Origin: Methanobacterium spitsbergense
GTDB taxonomy: Archaea > Methanobacteriota > Methanobacteria > Methanobacteriales > Methanobacteriaceae
Reading direction: 5' to 3'
Assembly (NCBI RefSeq): GCF_019931065.1
Contig: NZ_JAIOUQ010000009.1
Span: 1 to 5,898, forward strand
DNA length: 5,898 nt
Shown here piece by piece: positions 1-5,898 of this stretch. Position 1 is the first letter of the stretch. Each line of letters opens with the position of its first letter. The position numbers were made by a program, and so were the translations under genes. Below the pieces are notes generated by a model, which saw only the letters and a list, made by a program, of their open reading frames with translations, was not told the origin of the DNA and did no database searches.

Positions 1-30
1 GCCTATGGGAACCCTTTGACGCTGCCGGCC
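1..30 (+). rRNA. rrf: 5S ribosomal RNA, 3' end only (cut by window start)
   Basis: The first 30 bases are identical to the last 30 bases of the complete 5S gene at 153-276, and the identity continues 13 bases into the 3' flank (1-43 equals 246-288) before the two copies diverge completely. This is therefore the 3' end of another 5S rRNA gene whose body lies left of the window. It contains the conserved 3' part of the molecule, including the strand that closes helix I (GCTGCC). It could be the 5S of a 16S-23S-5S operon lying upstream, with the next copy as an extra tandem gene, but the upstream sequence is not visible. The 30-base remnant could also be a truncated copy; nothing in the window decides this. 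Confidence 0.85.
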
Positions 31-120
31 ATCCTTATTATAACAACATATACACATTAATCAAATTTGTAAGAAAATAAACATTACCAATAAATTTATT
101 AGATTTTTTTAAATAAAAAC

Positions 121-130
121 AATTTAAAGA
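121..130 (+). promoter_or_regulatory. possible archaeal TATA-like box for the second 5S gene
   Basis: The AT-rich spacer between the two 5S genes (31-152) holds AATTTAAAGA centred about 27 bases before the 5S start, the distance expected for an archaeal TATA box. The spacer is so AT-rich that such matches are expected by chance. The second 5S could equally be processed from a transcript reading through from the first. This is a weak candidate only. Confidence 0.2.
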
Positions 131-152
131 AATTAAATAAATGATTATCATT

Positions 153-276
<124 letters not shown>

Positions 277-318
277 TCCTTATTATAAATTAATTTTAAT
301 TACATACTTAACAAGAAA

Positions 319-332
319 TTTTATTTTTATTT
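319..332 (+). terminator. T-rich probable terminator after the 5S gene
   Basis: About 40 bases past the 5S 3' end there are closely spaced T runs (TTTT, TTTTT, TTT, each separated by one A). Archaeal RNA polymerase commonly terminates at such oligo-T stretches on the non-template strand without needing a stem-loop. A 6-bp perfect inverted repeat, ATCTTG-ATA-CAAGAT (333-347), follows immediately and could add a small hairpin, although it lies after the T run rather than before it. Assigned from base composition and position only. Confidence 0.4.
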
Positions 333-397
333 ATCTTGATACAAGATCCTAACAGAACTGTTGGATATACAATTATTATTTTAGTTAAAATTTCTAT

Positions 398-988
398 TTA
401 TGATCCAGTATATTTTGCACATTTTTTTATATCAGGGACTATAATAAGTCCTTCATTTGGATCACCAAGTTTAAGCACTGTTTTTTTAGGTATAAAAAAC
501 CAGTTAAAACTAATAGTCCTGCATCTAATTCCTGCATTGTTAAATTTGCAGGTATTCTAAAAAATTTGCTTAAACTGGATACAGGGTCATCATAACCCAA
601 GAGCTTTTGACTGGTACGTGGATGGGATTCAATAACATTATATTTTTGTTTAAGTAGTGAAGAAATTCTAATTCCCCTCATGGTTAACATCTTCATACCC
701 TTGAATGTCAGGGGAAGTACACGACCATAACTACGTATATCTCGTTCTGCCTGTCGAAAATGCCCTCCAACAGCACAATTACATTCTTTCTCAAGACAGC
801 AACGACCTTTTGGAAGGGAAAGTGGTGCATCTATTATAATTAGTGATGGTTCCAGTTTTTATCTGACAGTTTTAAAATCTCTTTGTCAGTATGGTGGATA
901 AACTAAATTTATCACCATCTAAAATGCAGATACCCGTTTCATTTTCTTCTTTACCAGCAAGGTCTATACCTAATATTCTCATTTTCAT
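398..988 (-). pseudogene. DUF429-family (predicted RNase H-fold nuclease) gene broken by three frameshifts
   Basis: Read on the minus strand, the pieces join into a protein resembling DUF429 (PF04250), a family with a predicted RNase H-like fold and no settled role. The first fragment (988-872) starts MKMRILGIDLAGK, with the family's N-terminal GIDLAG aspartate motif, and stops after 38 codons. A second frame carries TDKEILKL. A third runs from about 852 to a stop at 439-441 and carries IIIDAPLSLPKGR, a Cys-rich CCLEKECNC, the GGHFRQAERD segment, MLTMRGIRI and ELDAGLLVLTG. A fourth frame carries GDPNEGLIIVP to a stop at 398-400. Each shift fits loss of one base: near 885-895, in the T5 run at 856-860 (plus strand), and in the T7 run at 481-487. 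Joined, it gives about 196 codons, a plausible full length. Two of three sites are homopolymers, so sequencing error is possible. The frame at 439-696 seen alone is only the middle-to-C-terminal part of this gene. Confidence 0.85.
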
Positions 989-1032
989 AAACCATCGGAT
1001 AATTTATTTATTTTGATCAATTCTTAGGGAAT

Positions 1033-1042
1033 AATATATTTA
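1033..1042 (-). promoter_or_regulatory. possible TATA box of the DUF429 pseudogene
   Basis: On the minus strand, TTTAAATATATTATT lies roughly 45-55 bases ahead of the pseudogene's ATG at 988. That distance suits an archaeal TATA box followed by a short leader. The composition is low-complexity AT, so the call rests mainly on position. If it is real, the gene had its own promoter rather than depending on the MutS-like gene upstream. Confidence 0.3.
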
Positions 1043-1046
1043 AATT

Positions 1047-1053
1047 AAAAAAA
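1047..1053 (-). terminator. oligo-T terminator after the MutS-like gene
   Basis: A run of seven T on the minus strand begins six bases past the TAA stop of the MutS-like gene, and further T-rich sequence follows. This matches the oligo-T terminators of archaea. It would separate the MutS-like transcript from the collinear DUF429 pseudogene, whose start is 71 bp away. No stem-loop is evident. Confidence 0.4.
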
Positions 1054-1059
1054 GTGAAA

Positions 1060-2955
1060 TTAAAATTTTTCTAAAACTTGTCTGTAAATATTCTTCAACT
1101 TATTATCATCTGATTTTTCATACATTCTTCTTAATATTAATTCCGGAGTACTCCTTGCAAAATAATCCATACGAGGTGTTCTATCAACTATGAGATTATA
1201 ATTTTCATCCAAACCTTTAGCTTCTATTCCATCCACTCGGACATCTGTATATTTCAATATTTCTCGGGCCATATGGGTTACAATCACGGCAAGGGAATTG
1301 GAATCACTTATGAAATCCATGAAACTGGATATAATTTTTACAGCTGCTTCAAGTTCGGTTATGGCTTCTAATTCATCTAATAATATTAATTTGTCGGTAT
1401 CTAGAGTAACTATGGGCATGAAAGTTCTTAAAAATGATTCGAATGCGCCGGCATCTAAGGAACGTTTTTTGGAGAAAAAATAAACTTCATCAACTATTTT
1501 AACACGAGCTTTACTTGCACATACAGGAAGTCCCATCTGTGACATTATACAAATTTGGGCTATTGTTTCTAGAAGAGTTGTTTTACCTCCACTATTTGCT
1601 CCTGTTAAGAGCACAACATTATTCGGGGATTCGAGTGTATAATCAATTTTTTGAACTTCTATACTATTTTCTAGTGCAAGATTTAGATGTATTCCATTCT
1701 GGAAGCTGAATCCATTTCCAAGTTCAGGTGGATTTAGATTATAGTAATGTGCAAAACAGCCAAGTGCAAATTCATAGTCAAAGAGTAAAATCTCATGTAT
1801 TTCTTCTTCCACTATTGGTTTCATAGTTGAGAGTGTTTGAGCTGCTTTCACATTTTCTTCATGTGCATTTACATATTTTTTGGACATTTCCTGCTTTTTT
1901 ATCCTTTCAAGTTCTTCATTATCAATTTCAATTGGATATTTCTGTATGAAAGGATCAAAAGAGCATCCAGTATTTTCACGAACTTCTTTTCTTGCTTCGG
2001 TTATAACTTCATCGAATATTTCTTGTATCTTTTTAGGCATATCCTCGTTTAAAAGGTCTAATATTTCATCGCCTTTGAGATCTACTTTTTTAATCGCTTC
2101 TTTAAGTTTTAAATCCGCTTTACGTTTGGATGATTCCACTGCATCTTCAAAAATTGCTTCATCTATATCATCGGATTCCAATGAATCTATAATTTCAATA
2201 ACATCTCCCAGAATAGAATCATGCCCTAATATTCCTTTTATTTTAAGGGCGTTTTTTATTATTGGATAATTTTTTTTATAATATGATAAAACAACTTCTG
2301 GAACAATTTCATACATTTCTGATGAGTTATTTACCATTGCAATGTTCTGGGATTCAAACTCCATTAATCCCTCGCTATATACATAAACAATGAATTCAAA
2401 GTCTTCAGGATTTTCAAGTTCATCTCCAGTTATAATTGGGCAGTAACTGTTAAGACCCATATCTATAAGTTGGTGATAATCATCCCGTGTCTCAACCAAT
2501 ATTGCATTTGATGGATCATACAATGGTTTTGGTTCTTCCAGGGAATCTATTTTTTTAAGTAAAGATCTTAAGTCATCTAATGGTAGCTTGACCACAAAAT
2601 GCTTGGCTTTCATAACAAAATCAATGTTTTCCATGATGCTCTTTTGATTTTTAAGAGGACTCATTAGAAGTATCCTATTTTCACAATACTTGGTATTGGC
2701 GAACTTAAGTATCCTCTCTATTATATCATCGTATACTTGAACAGCCTGATCAGTTTTCAGAAATTCTTTACTGGGATTGCCTAGGATAGTGTTTATTATT
2801 TGAATTGCTTTTTTCTGACTTACTCCTTCTATACTTGTGATACGGTCTACTTCGTAGTTTTGAACTGCTTCAATAAATTCTTTCTCACTGCCAAAGTTTG
2901 AAAGTATTTTATCTGCCTGACGACTGCCTATCCCTTTTATTTTCTTTAAATCCAA
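1060..2955 (-). CDS. MutS-related ATPase with N-terminal helix-hairpin-helix domain
   Basis: This 631-residue protein has a MutS-type ABC ATPase at its C-terminus: Walker A TGANSGGKTT (451-460; typical MutS proteins have GPNxGGK[ST]), Walker B LILLDELE (523-530) with D527 and E528, and the switch histidine in VTHMAREI (H561). Residues 6-18 (IKGIGSRQADKIL) and 42-54 (IEGVSQKKAIQII) look like a pair of helix-hairpin-helix motifs, which bind DNA non-specifically. Residues about 250-400 are highly charged and helical, like the MutS core/clamp arms. I see no mismatch-reading Phe-x-Glu domain and no C-terminal Smr nuclease domain, so it is neither MutS1 nor a full MutS2. Methanobacteriales genomes carry similar proteins annotated as MutS-like; the role (repair or recombination-intermediate binding) is inferred. 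The start is TTG at 2953-2955, with GGTGG four bases upstream as a ribosome-binding site. No in-frame ATG or GTG lies just upstream, and the HhH begins immediately after. Confidence 0.9.
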   Translation of the reverse strand: MDLKKIKGIGSRQADKILSNFGSEKEFIEAVQNYEVDRITSIEGVSQKKAIQIINTILGNPSKEFLKTDQAVQVYDDIIERILKFANTKYCENRILLMSPLKNQKSIMENIDFVMKAKHFVVKLPLDDLRSLLKKIDSLEEPKPLYDPSNAILVETRDDYHQLIDMGLNSYCPIITGDELENPEDFEFIVYVYSEGLMEFESQNIAMVNNSSEMYEIVPEVVLSYYKKNYPIIKNALKIKGILGHDSILGDVIEIIDSLESDDIDEAIFEDAVESSKRKADLKLKEAIKKVDLKGDEILDLLNEDMPKKIQEIFDEVITEARKEVRENTGCSFDPFIQKYPIEIDNEELERIKKQEMSKKYVNAHEENVKAAQTLSTMKPIVEEEIHEILLFDYEFALGCFAHYYNLNPPELGNGFSFQNGIHLNLALENSIEVQKIDYTLESPNNVVLLTGANSGGKTTLLETIAQICIMSQMGLPVCASKARVKIVDEVYFFSKKRSLDAGAFESFLRTFMPIVTLDTDKLILLDELEAITELEAAVKIISSFMDFISDSNSLAVIVTHMAREILKYTDVRVDGIEAKGLDENYNLIVDRTPRMDYFARSTPELILRRMYEKSDDNKLKNIYRQVLEKF

Positions 2956-3295
2956 GCTACCACCGTTTTTATAAAATTCTTTATCTCTTGATAATTTATA
3001 CTATTATTATCCCATGTATAAATGATTTTAGAGTCAATATGAGAAGTTTGATTCTTCTTTATGAAATTTATTATTTTCATTGTATTAGTTAGATTAATTT
3101 TTGTATATTTAATGGAATCTTTTTAATATTTTAAATGATTTTTTATCTAATATCCGTAAATATATTGAATTTATATTAAACTATTTAATTATATTTTTAA
3201 ATTCTAATTGGAAACTTTTAATTTTAAATAAGATCAATTATTTCTACCGATATAGGAAACATAATTTTTGATAATAGTAATTGATAGGAGAGAAC
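2956..3295. other. 340-bp AT-rich divergent intergenic region
   Basis: This stretch separates the leftward MutS-like gene from the rightward TauE/SafE gene and must hold both promoters. The MutS-like TATA candidate is at 2994-3000. For the permease, two weak TATA-like sites are visible: TTTTAAATA around 3222-3230 and GATATAGG around 3249-3256. The middle (about 3050-3240) is almost entirely A and T with several T runs. I found no convincing coding sequence, RNA gene or long inverted repeat in it. A reading frame crossing 2898-3092 on the plus strand overlaps the MutS-like start and has no protein-like character. Confidence 0.6.
2994..3000 (-). promoter_or_regulatory. probable TATA box of the MutS-like gene
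   Basis: TATAAAT lies on the minus strand about 40 bases before the TTG start, preceded by the purine-containing ATAATAG that could act as a BRE. Initiation about 25 bases downstream would leave a leader of some 15 nt that includes the GGTGG ribosome-binding site. Other AT-rich matches lie nearby, such as TTTATA at the 3018-3023 region, so the exact box is uncertain. Confidence 0.4.
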
Positions 3296-4123
3296 ATGGA
3301 TTTTTTATTATACATAGTTGCATTGCTTTTTACAGGTGTTTTAGTTGGTTTTACCTCAGGACTACTAGGTGTGGGTGGAGGTTTCATAATGGTACCTGTT
3401 CAGTTCTTTCTACTTACATCGTTGGGTATAGATCCAACTACTGCAATCAGAGTTGCTTTTGGAACTAGCTTGGCTGTGATTCTACCTACTGCAATTAGCG
3501 GGACAATTGGTCACAAGCGTAGAGGTGCAGTGTTAACAGAACCAACTGTATTTATGGGAATTTCGGGAATAATTGCGGCATTTATCGGTGGAACCCTTGC
3601 ATCTAACATTCCGGGGGAGTATTTAAAAATAATTTTTGGAGTTTTAGTTTTAGTTGCAGCTACATGGATGTTAGTAGCTAAGTATCCGGAACATGGTTCT
3701 GAACCAAAAAAGGGAATTTTAAAATATTTAATAATTGGTTTTATAGCAGGTATTCTTTCAGGACTTCTAGGTATAGGTGGAGGGGTTATATTGGTTCCAA
3801 TTTTATCTATACTAATGGGCTTCAGTATGCATCGTGCTGTTGGGACTTCAACAGCAGTTTTAATCTTCACATCTTTGGGGGGAATTATTGCATATACGTT
3901 AAATGGTGTAAATATTAGCGGACTGCCTCCTTATTCCATTGGATATGTCAATTTAATACAGTTGATTACACTGAGCATTATAACAGTCCCTATGGCTCAA
4001 CTTGGTGTAAATGCATCTCATAAGATTCCTGAAAGAGAATTAAGATATTTATACATTGCGGTTATGTTCTACATAGGTTTAAAGATGATGGGTATATTCA
4101 GTTGGGTAGGTATTCCATTATAA
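3296..4123 (+). CDS. TauE/SafE (DUF81) family membrane transporter
   Basis: This is a 275-residue integral membrane protein of the TauE/SafE family (PF01925), proposed exporters or permeases for sulfite, sulfoacetate and other organosulfur anions; the substrate cannot be told from sequence. It has the family's internal duplication: GFTSGLLGVGGGFIMVP at 18-34 and GILSGLLGIGGGVILVP at 152-168, each followed by a similar helix and a conserved RVAFGTSLA (52-60) or RAVGTSTAV (180-188) segment. About eight hydrophobic segments are visible, with a charged loop at 129-140 between the halves. The length is normal and the gene is intact. The frame is open from a TTG at 3281, but the ATG at 3296 is the better start because AGGAG (3286-3290) lies five bases ahead of it, and the TTG would put that site inside the coding region. 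No sulfur-metabolism neighbour is present, so it is probably transcribed alone. Its stop is 35 bp from the stop of the convergent next gene. Confidence 0.92.
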   Translation: MDFLLYIVALLFTGVLVGFTSGLLGVGGGFIMVPVQFFLLTSLGIDPTTAIRVAFGTSLAVILPTAISGTIGHKRRGAVLTEPTVFMGISGIIAAFIGGTLASNIPGEYLKIIFGVLVLVAATWMLVAKYPEHGSEPKKGILKYLIIGFIAGILSGLLGIGGGVILVPILSILMGFSMHRAVGTSTAVLIFTSLGGIIAYTLNGVNISGLPPYSIGYVNLIQLITLSIITVPMAQLGVNASHKIPERELRYLYIAVMFYIGLKMMGIFSWVGIPL

Positions 4124-4158
4124 CTAAAAATAACAGATCATGGATTTTCTATGGTTTA

Positions 4159-5898
4159 TTAATCTAAAAGACGCATGATTCTAGAAAGTGGTGGTGTTGG
4201 ATCGGAAGATTCCCAAGTTGCAGATGAAGCAAGTTCCAGATAATTATCAAATTTTTTCAGTGAATTGATATTATTTTTAAGGAAGCTTCTGGTATCAACA
4301 GCAAAATCTTCATTTTTATAACATGGATTCAGTTCCATTGCCTTTTCATAACAAGTCTTTGCTTCTGGAACTTTTCCAATTTCAAAGAATATTATTCCAA
4401 TATCTAACCATAATTCGGGCTGATTTGGATCAAAATTTAAAATCTGATTGTAACAAGCTGCTGCCTTCTGTAATCTTCCCATAGTGTAGTATATAAGTCC
4501 CATGTGTTTCCAAGCATCAATGAAATCTGGATAGATATAAAGAGCTTTATCATAATATGTTAGTGCATTTTCAATTTTCCCAAGGTCATAGTATAAATTT
4601 CCAATATTGAAACATATATACGCATCGTCAAGATCTTCCATTTCAACAGGTAAAATTCCTTCATTAACAGTTTTAACAAGTATTTTGTTTTCGAATTCTT
4701 TGATTTCCATTTGTTTTTGTGTTTTTTCTATTTGTTTTGCTATATTGGTGTGGTATTGGATGTTATGTTCGTTTAGAAGCTTTTTTAAATGAGTTATATG
4801 ATCCTTTGGTTTTGGATAAATTTTTATAAGAATTTCTAAGTAATCTCCAATGGTTTCTGGTTTTTGGATCATTAATTTTTCTCTGAACTCCAAGTATTCC
4901 TGGTTTTTTATTTCCTCTTGTATAAGCCAGATTAAATCATCCAAAGAAAATTCCATTTTTTTATAGGTTAATAGTTCTCTGAATTTCTGCACATTACCTA
5001 ATTCATAGTTGGTCCGTGATTTTTTTACAAATGCTTCTATATAAATATATTTTCCATTTGCAATCATCAAATCCCTATTTTCTTTCAATTCCTTCATTCG
5101 AAACCCTTTAAGAATTGAGGGAGAAGCATTTTCAACAAAGTTTTGTGTATCATTGGCCAGTATTTTATTTTCAAATTCTTTGATTTCCATTTGTTTTTGT
5201 GTTTTTTCTATTTGTTCTGCTAGATTGTTGTTGTGTGGGATGTTGTGTTTATTCAAAAGCTTTTTTAACTGGTCTATATGATCCATTGGTTCTGGATAAT
5301 CTTTTATTAGAATTTCTAGATAATCTGTCAATTCAATTGGTTTTTGGCCCATAACTGTTTTTTTAAATTCTAAGTAATCCAGATTTTTTATTTCTTCTTT
5401 AATGAGTGAGAGCATTTCTTCATCAGAAAATTCCAAGCCTTTGTATTGAAGTAACTCCCGGAGATTCCGGATATCTGTAAATTCATAATCATAACGTGAT
5501 TTTCTAATAAACCCATCAATGTAATTGTATCGTGAATTTTTTATAAAATTTTCAATGTATACTTGGTAACCCTTTTTTGTAAGTTCTGCCTTTTTAGCGT
5601 CCATATCAGATATTTCAGTTGGAACTAATTTCTCGATAATTTGTTCATCATCTTTTAAATTGAGAATTTCTTCTTTCAAATCTTGATCTAACTGATTATT
5701 ATCCTGGATTGATGATTTAATTTCATTTGGTAATATATTTTTTTCAATAACATTCAATTCTCTTATATGGTTAAGTGCAATAATGGCTTTATCCTTTATG
5801 TCGCGATCTTCACCCTTCAAATCATGGATAAATGGATCCACAACAATCCTTCCGAGTGCTGTTATTGCTTCTTCTTGTATGGTTTTATCTGGGTCTTG
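4159..5898 (-). CDS. HEAT-like / duplicated-module / TPR repeat protein, N-terminus outside window
   Basis: The frame is open to the window edge: the 19 codons before the GTG at 5839-5841 continue it without a stop, so that GTG is internal and the gene is 5'-partial (579 residues visible). Numbering from that GTG: the start, including the bases before it, shows two HEAT-like repeats (DPDKTIQEEAITALGRI, then DRDIKDKAIIALNHI). A charged linker runs to about 80. A helical module (about 95-228) is repeated at about 267-388 with an exact 160-residue offset; both copies end IEKTQKQMEIKEFENKIL. Three 34-residue TPRs follow: 405-438, 439-472 and 473-506, with GNLYYDLGKIENALTYYDKA as the clearest. A 54-residue tail ends RIMRLLD. 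HEAT and TPR repeats are protein-binding scaffolds, so an adaptor role is likely, but no partner or reaction can be named. There is no signal peptide or membrane segment in the visible part. I do not recognise the central module as a named domain. Confidence 0.88.
   Translation of the reverse strand, partial: QDPDKTIQEEAITALGRIVVDPFIHDLKGEDRDIKDKAIIALNHIRELNVIEKNILPNEIKSSIQDNNQLDQDLKEEILNLKDDEQIIEKLVPTEISDMDAKKAELTKKGYQVYIENFIKNSRYNYIDGFIRKSRYDYEFTDIRNLRELLQYKGLEFSDEEMLSLIKEEIKNLDYLEFKKTVMGQKPIELTDYLEILIKDYPEPMDHIDQLKKLLNKHNIPHNNNLAEQIEKTQKQMEIKEFENKILANDTQNFVENASPSILKGFRMKELKENRDLMIANGKYIYIEAFVKKSRTNYELGNVQKFRELLTYKKMEFSLDDLIWLIQEEIKNQEYLEFREKLMIQKPETIGDYLEILIKIYPKPKDHITHLKKLLNEHNIQYHTNIAKQIEKTQKQMEIKEFENKILVKTVNEGILPVEMEDLDDAYICFNIGNLYYDLGKIENALTYYDKALYIYPDFIDAWKHMGLIYYTMGRLQKAAACYNQILNFDPNQPELWLDIGIIFFEIGKVPEAKTCYEKAMELNPCYKNEDFAVDTRSFLKNNINSLKKFDNYLELASSATWESSDPTPPLSRIMRLLD
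4678..5043 (-). repeat. second copy of 366-bp intragenic tandem module
   Basis: This codes for residues 267-388 (numbered from the internal GTG at 5841) of the HEAT/TPR protein. It aligns without gaps to 5158-5523 at an offset of exactly 480 bp. Shared protein landmarks are KSRxxYE, EEIKNxxYLEF, QKPxxxxDYLEILIK, YPxPxDHI, LKKLLNxHNI and the identical IEKTQKQMEIKEFENKIL. A 43-base stretch (4694-4736) is identical to 5174-5216. Confidence 0.88.
5158..5523 (-). repeat. first copy of 366-bp intragenic tandem module
   Basis: This codes for residues 107-228 (numbered from the internal GTG at 5841), matching the module at 4678-5043 at a 480-bp offset. The 43 bases at 5174-5216 equal 4694-4736 exactly, although the flanking bases have diverged, also at silent positions. 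That pattern points to recent local conversion or strong constraint on this segment. On the N-terminal side this copy has an additional 12-residue duplication not present in the other copy. Confidence 0.88.
5488..5559 (-). repeat. 36-bp tandem duplication nested in the first module
   Basis: Residues 95-106 (YIENFIKNSRYN) and 107-118 (YIDGFIRKSRYD) are adjacent 12-residue repeats encoded by 5524-5559 and 5488-5523. The other large module carries only one equivalent, YIEAFVKKSRTN, at 267-278. The first module has therefore gained, or the second lost, one 12-residue unit. The DNA copies are clearly related but not identical. Confidence 0.75.

Noticed and set aside
31..152. tRNA or other small RNA between the two 5S genes
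   Set aside because: The spacer is almost pure A and T and contains no tRNA-like GGTTCGA arm or cloverleaf stems.
336..560. Plus-strand 74-codon frame
   Set aside because: It lies antisense to the DUF429 pseudogene, whose recognisable motifs are on the other strand, and has no ribosome-binding site or protein-like pattern.
398..988. Programmed ribosomal frameshifting in the DUF429 gene
   Set aside because: Three separate shifts would be needed, only two at homopolymers and none with a clear slippery site plus stem. Decay or sequencing error is simpler.
1880..2269. Plus-strand 129-codon frame, Ser/Ile-rich
   Set aside because: It is the antisense shadow of the MutS-like gene; the composition reflects complementing Glu/Asp/Lys codons.
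3281..3295. TTG at 3281 as the start of the TauE/SafE gene
   Set aside because: It would place the AGGAG ribosome-binding site inside the coding region. The ATG at 3296 has correct spacing to that site and starts directly with the first hydrophobic segment.
3511..3870. Minus-strand 119-codon frame
   Set aside because: It is antisense to the TauE/SafE gene, over its membrane segments, with no start signal; it is a shadow frame.
4678..5523. Regularly spaced DNA repeats as a possible CRISPR array
   Set aside because: There are only two copies 480 bp apart, in frame within one coding sequence; this is an intragenic domain duplication.

Overview
This is AT-rich archaeal DNA, most likely from a methanogen of the order Methanobacteriales (Methanobacterium or a close relative). 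The 5S rRNA has an archaeal core sequence, the ribosome-binding site ahead of the TauE/SafE gene is GGAG-like, TATA-like boxes and oligo-T runs flank the genes, and the MutS-like protein with an N-terminal helix-hairpin-helix (HhH) is a type found in these methanogens. The genus is inferred from recall of family members, not from a search.

Layout, left to right. Positions 1-30 hold the 3' end of one 5S rRNA gene. A complete second 5S gene follows at about 153-276, so two 5S genes lie in tandem about 245 bp apart, and the first is cut by the window edge. A T-rich stretch and a short perfect inverted repeat follow. Positions 398-988 (minus) hold a DUF429-type RNase H-fold gene broken by three single-base frameshifts. 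Positions 1060-2955 (minus) encode a 631-residue MutS-related ATPase. A 340-bp AT-rich divergent intergenic region separates it from a TauE/SafE-family membrane permease at 3296-4123 (plus). That gene converges, with only 35 bp between stops, on a long minus-strand reading frame (4159 to beyond 5898) encoding a HEAT-like, duplicated-module and TPR repeat protein whose N-terminus lies outside the window.

The genes do not form one pathway. The rRNA genes point right and the permease points right, while the pseudogene, the MutS-like gene and the repeat protein point left. The MutS-like gene and the pseudogene are collinear, but a T7 run lies between them, so they are probably separate transcription units. 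I see no CRISPR array, insertion sequence, tRNA or defence operon. The most unusual items are the tandem 5S genes, the frameshifted DUF429 gene, and the repeat protein with a 160-residue internal duplication that keeps a 43-nt perfect DNA match.
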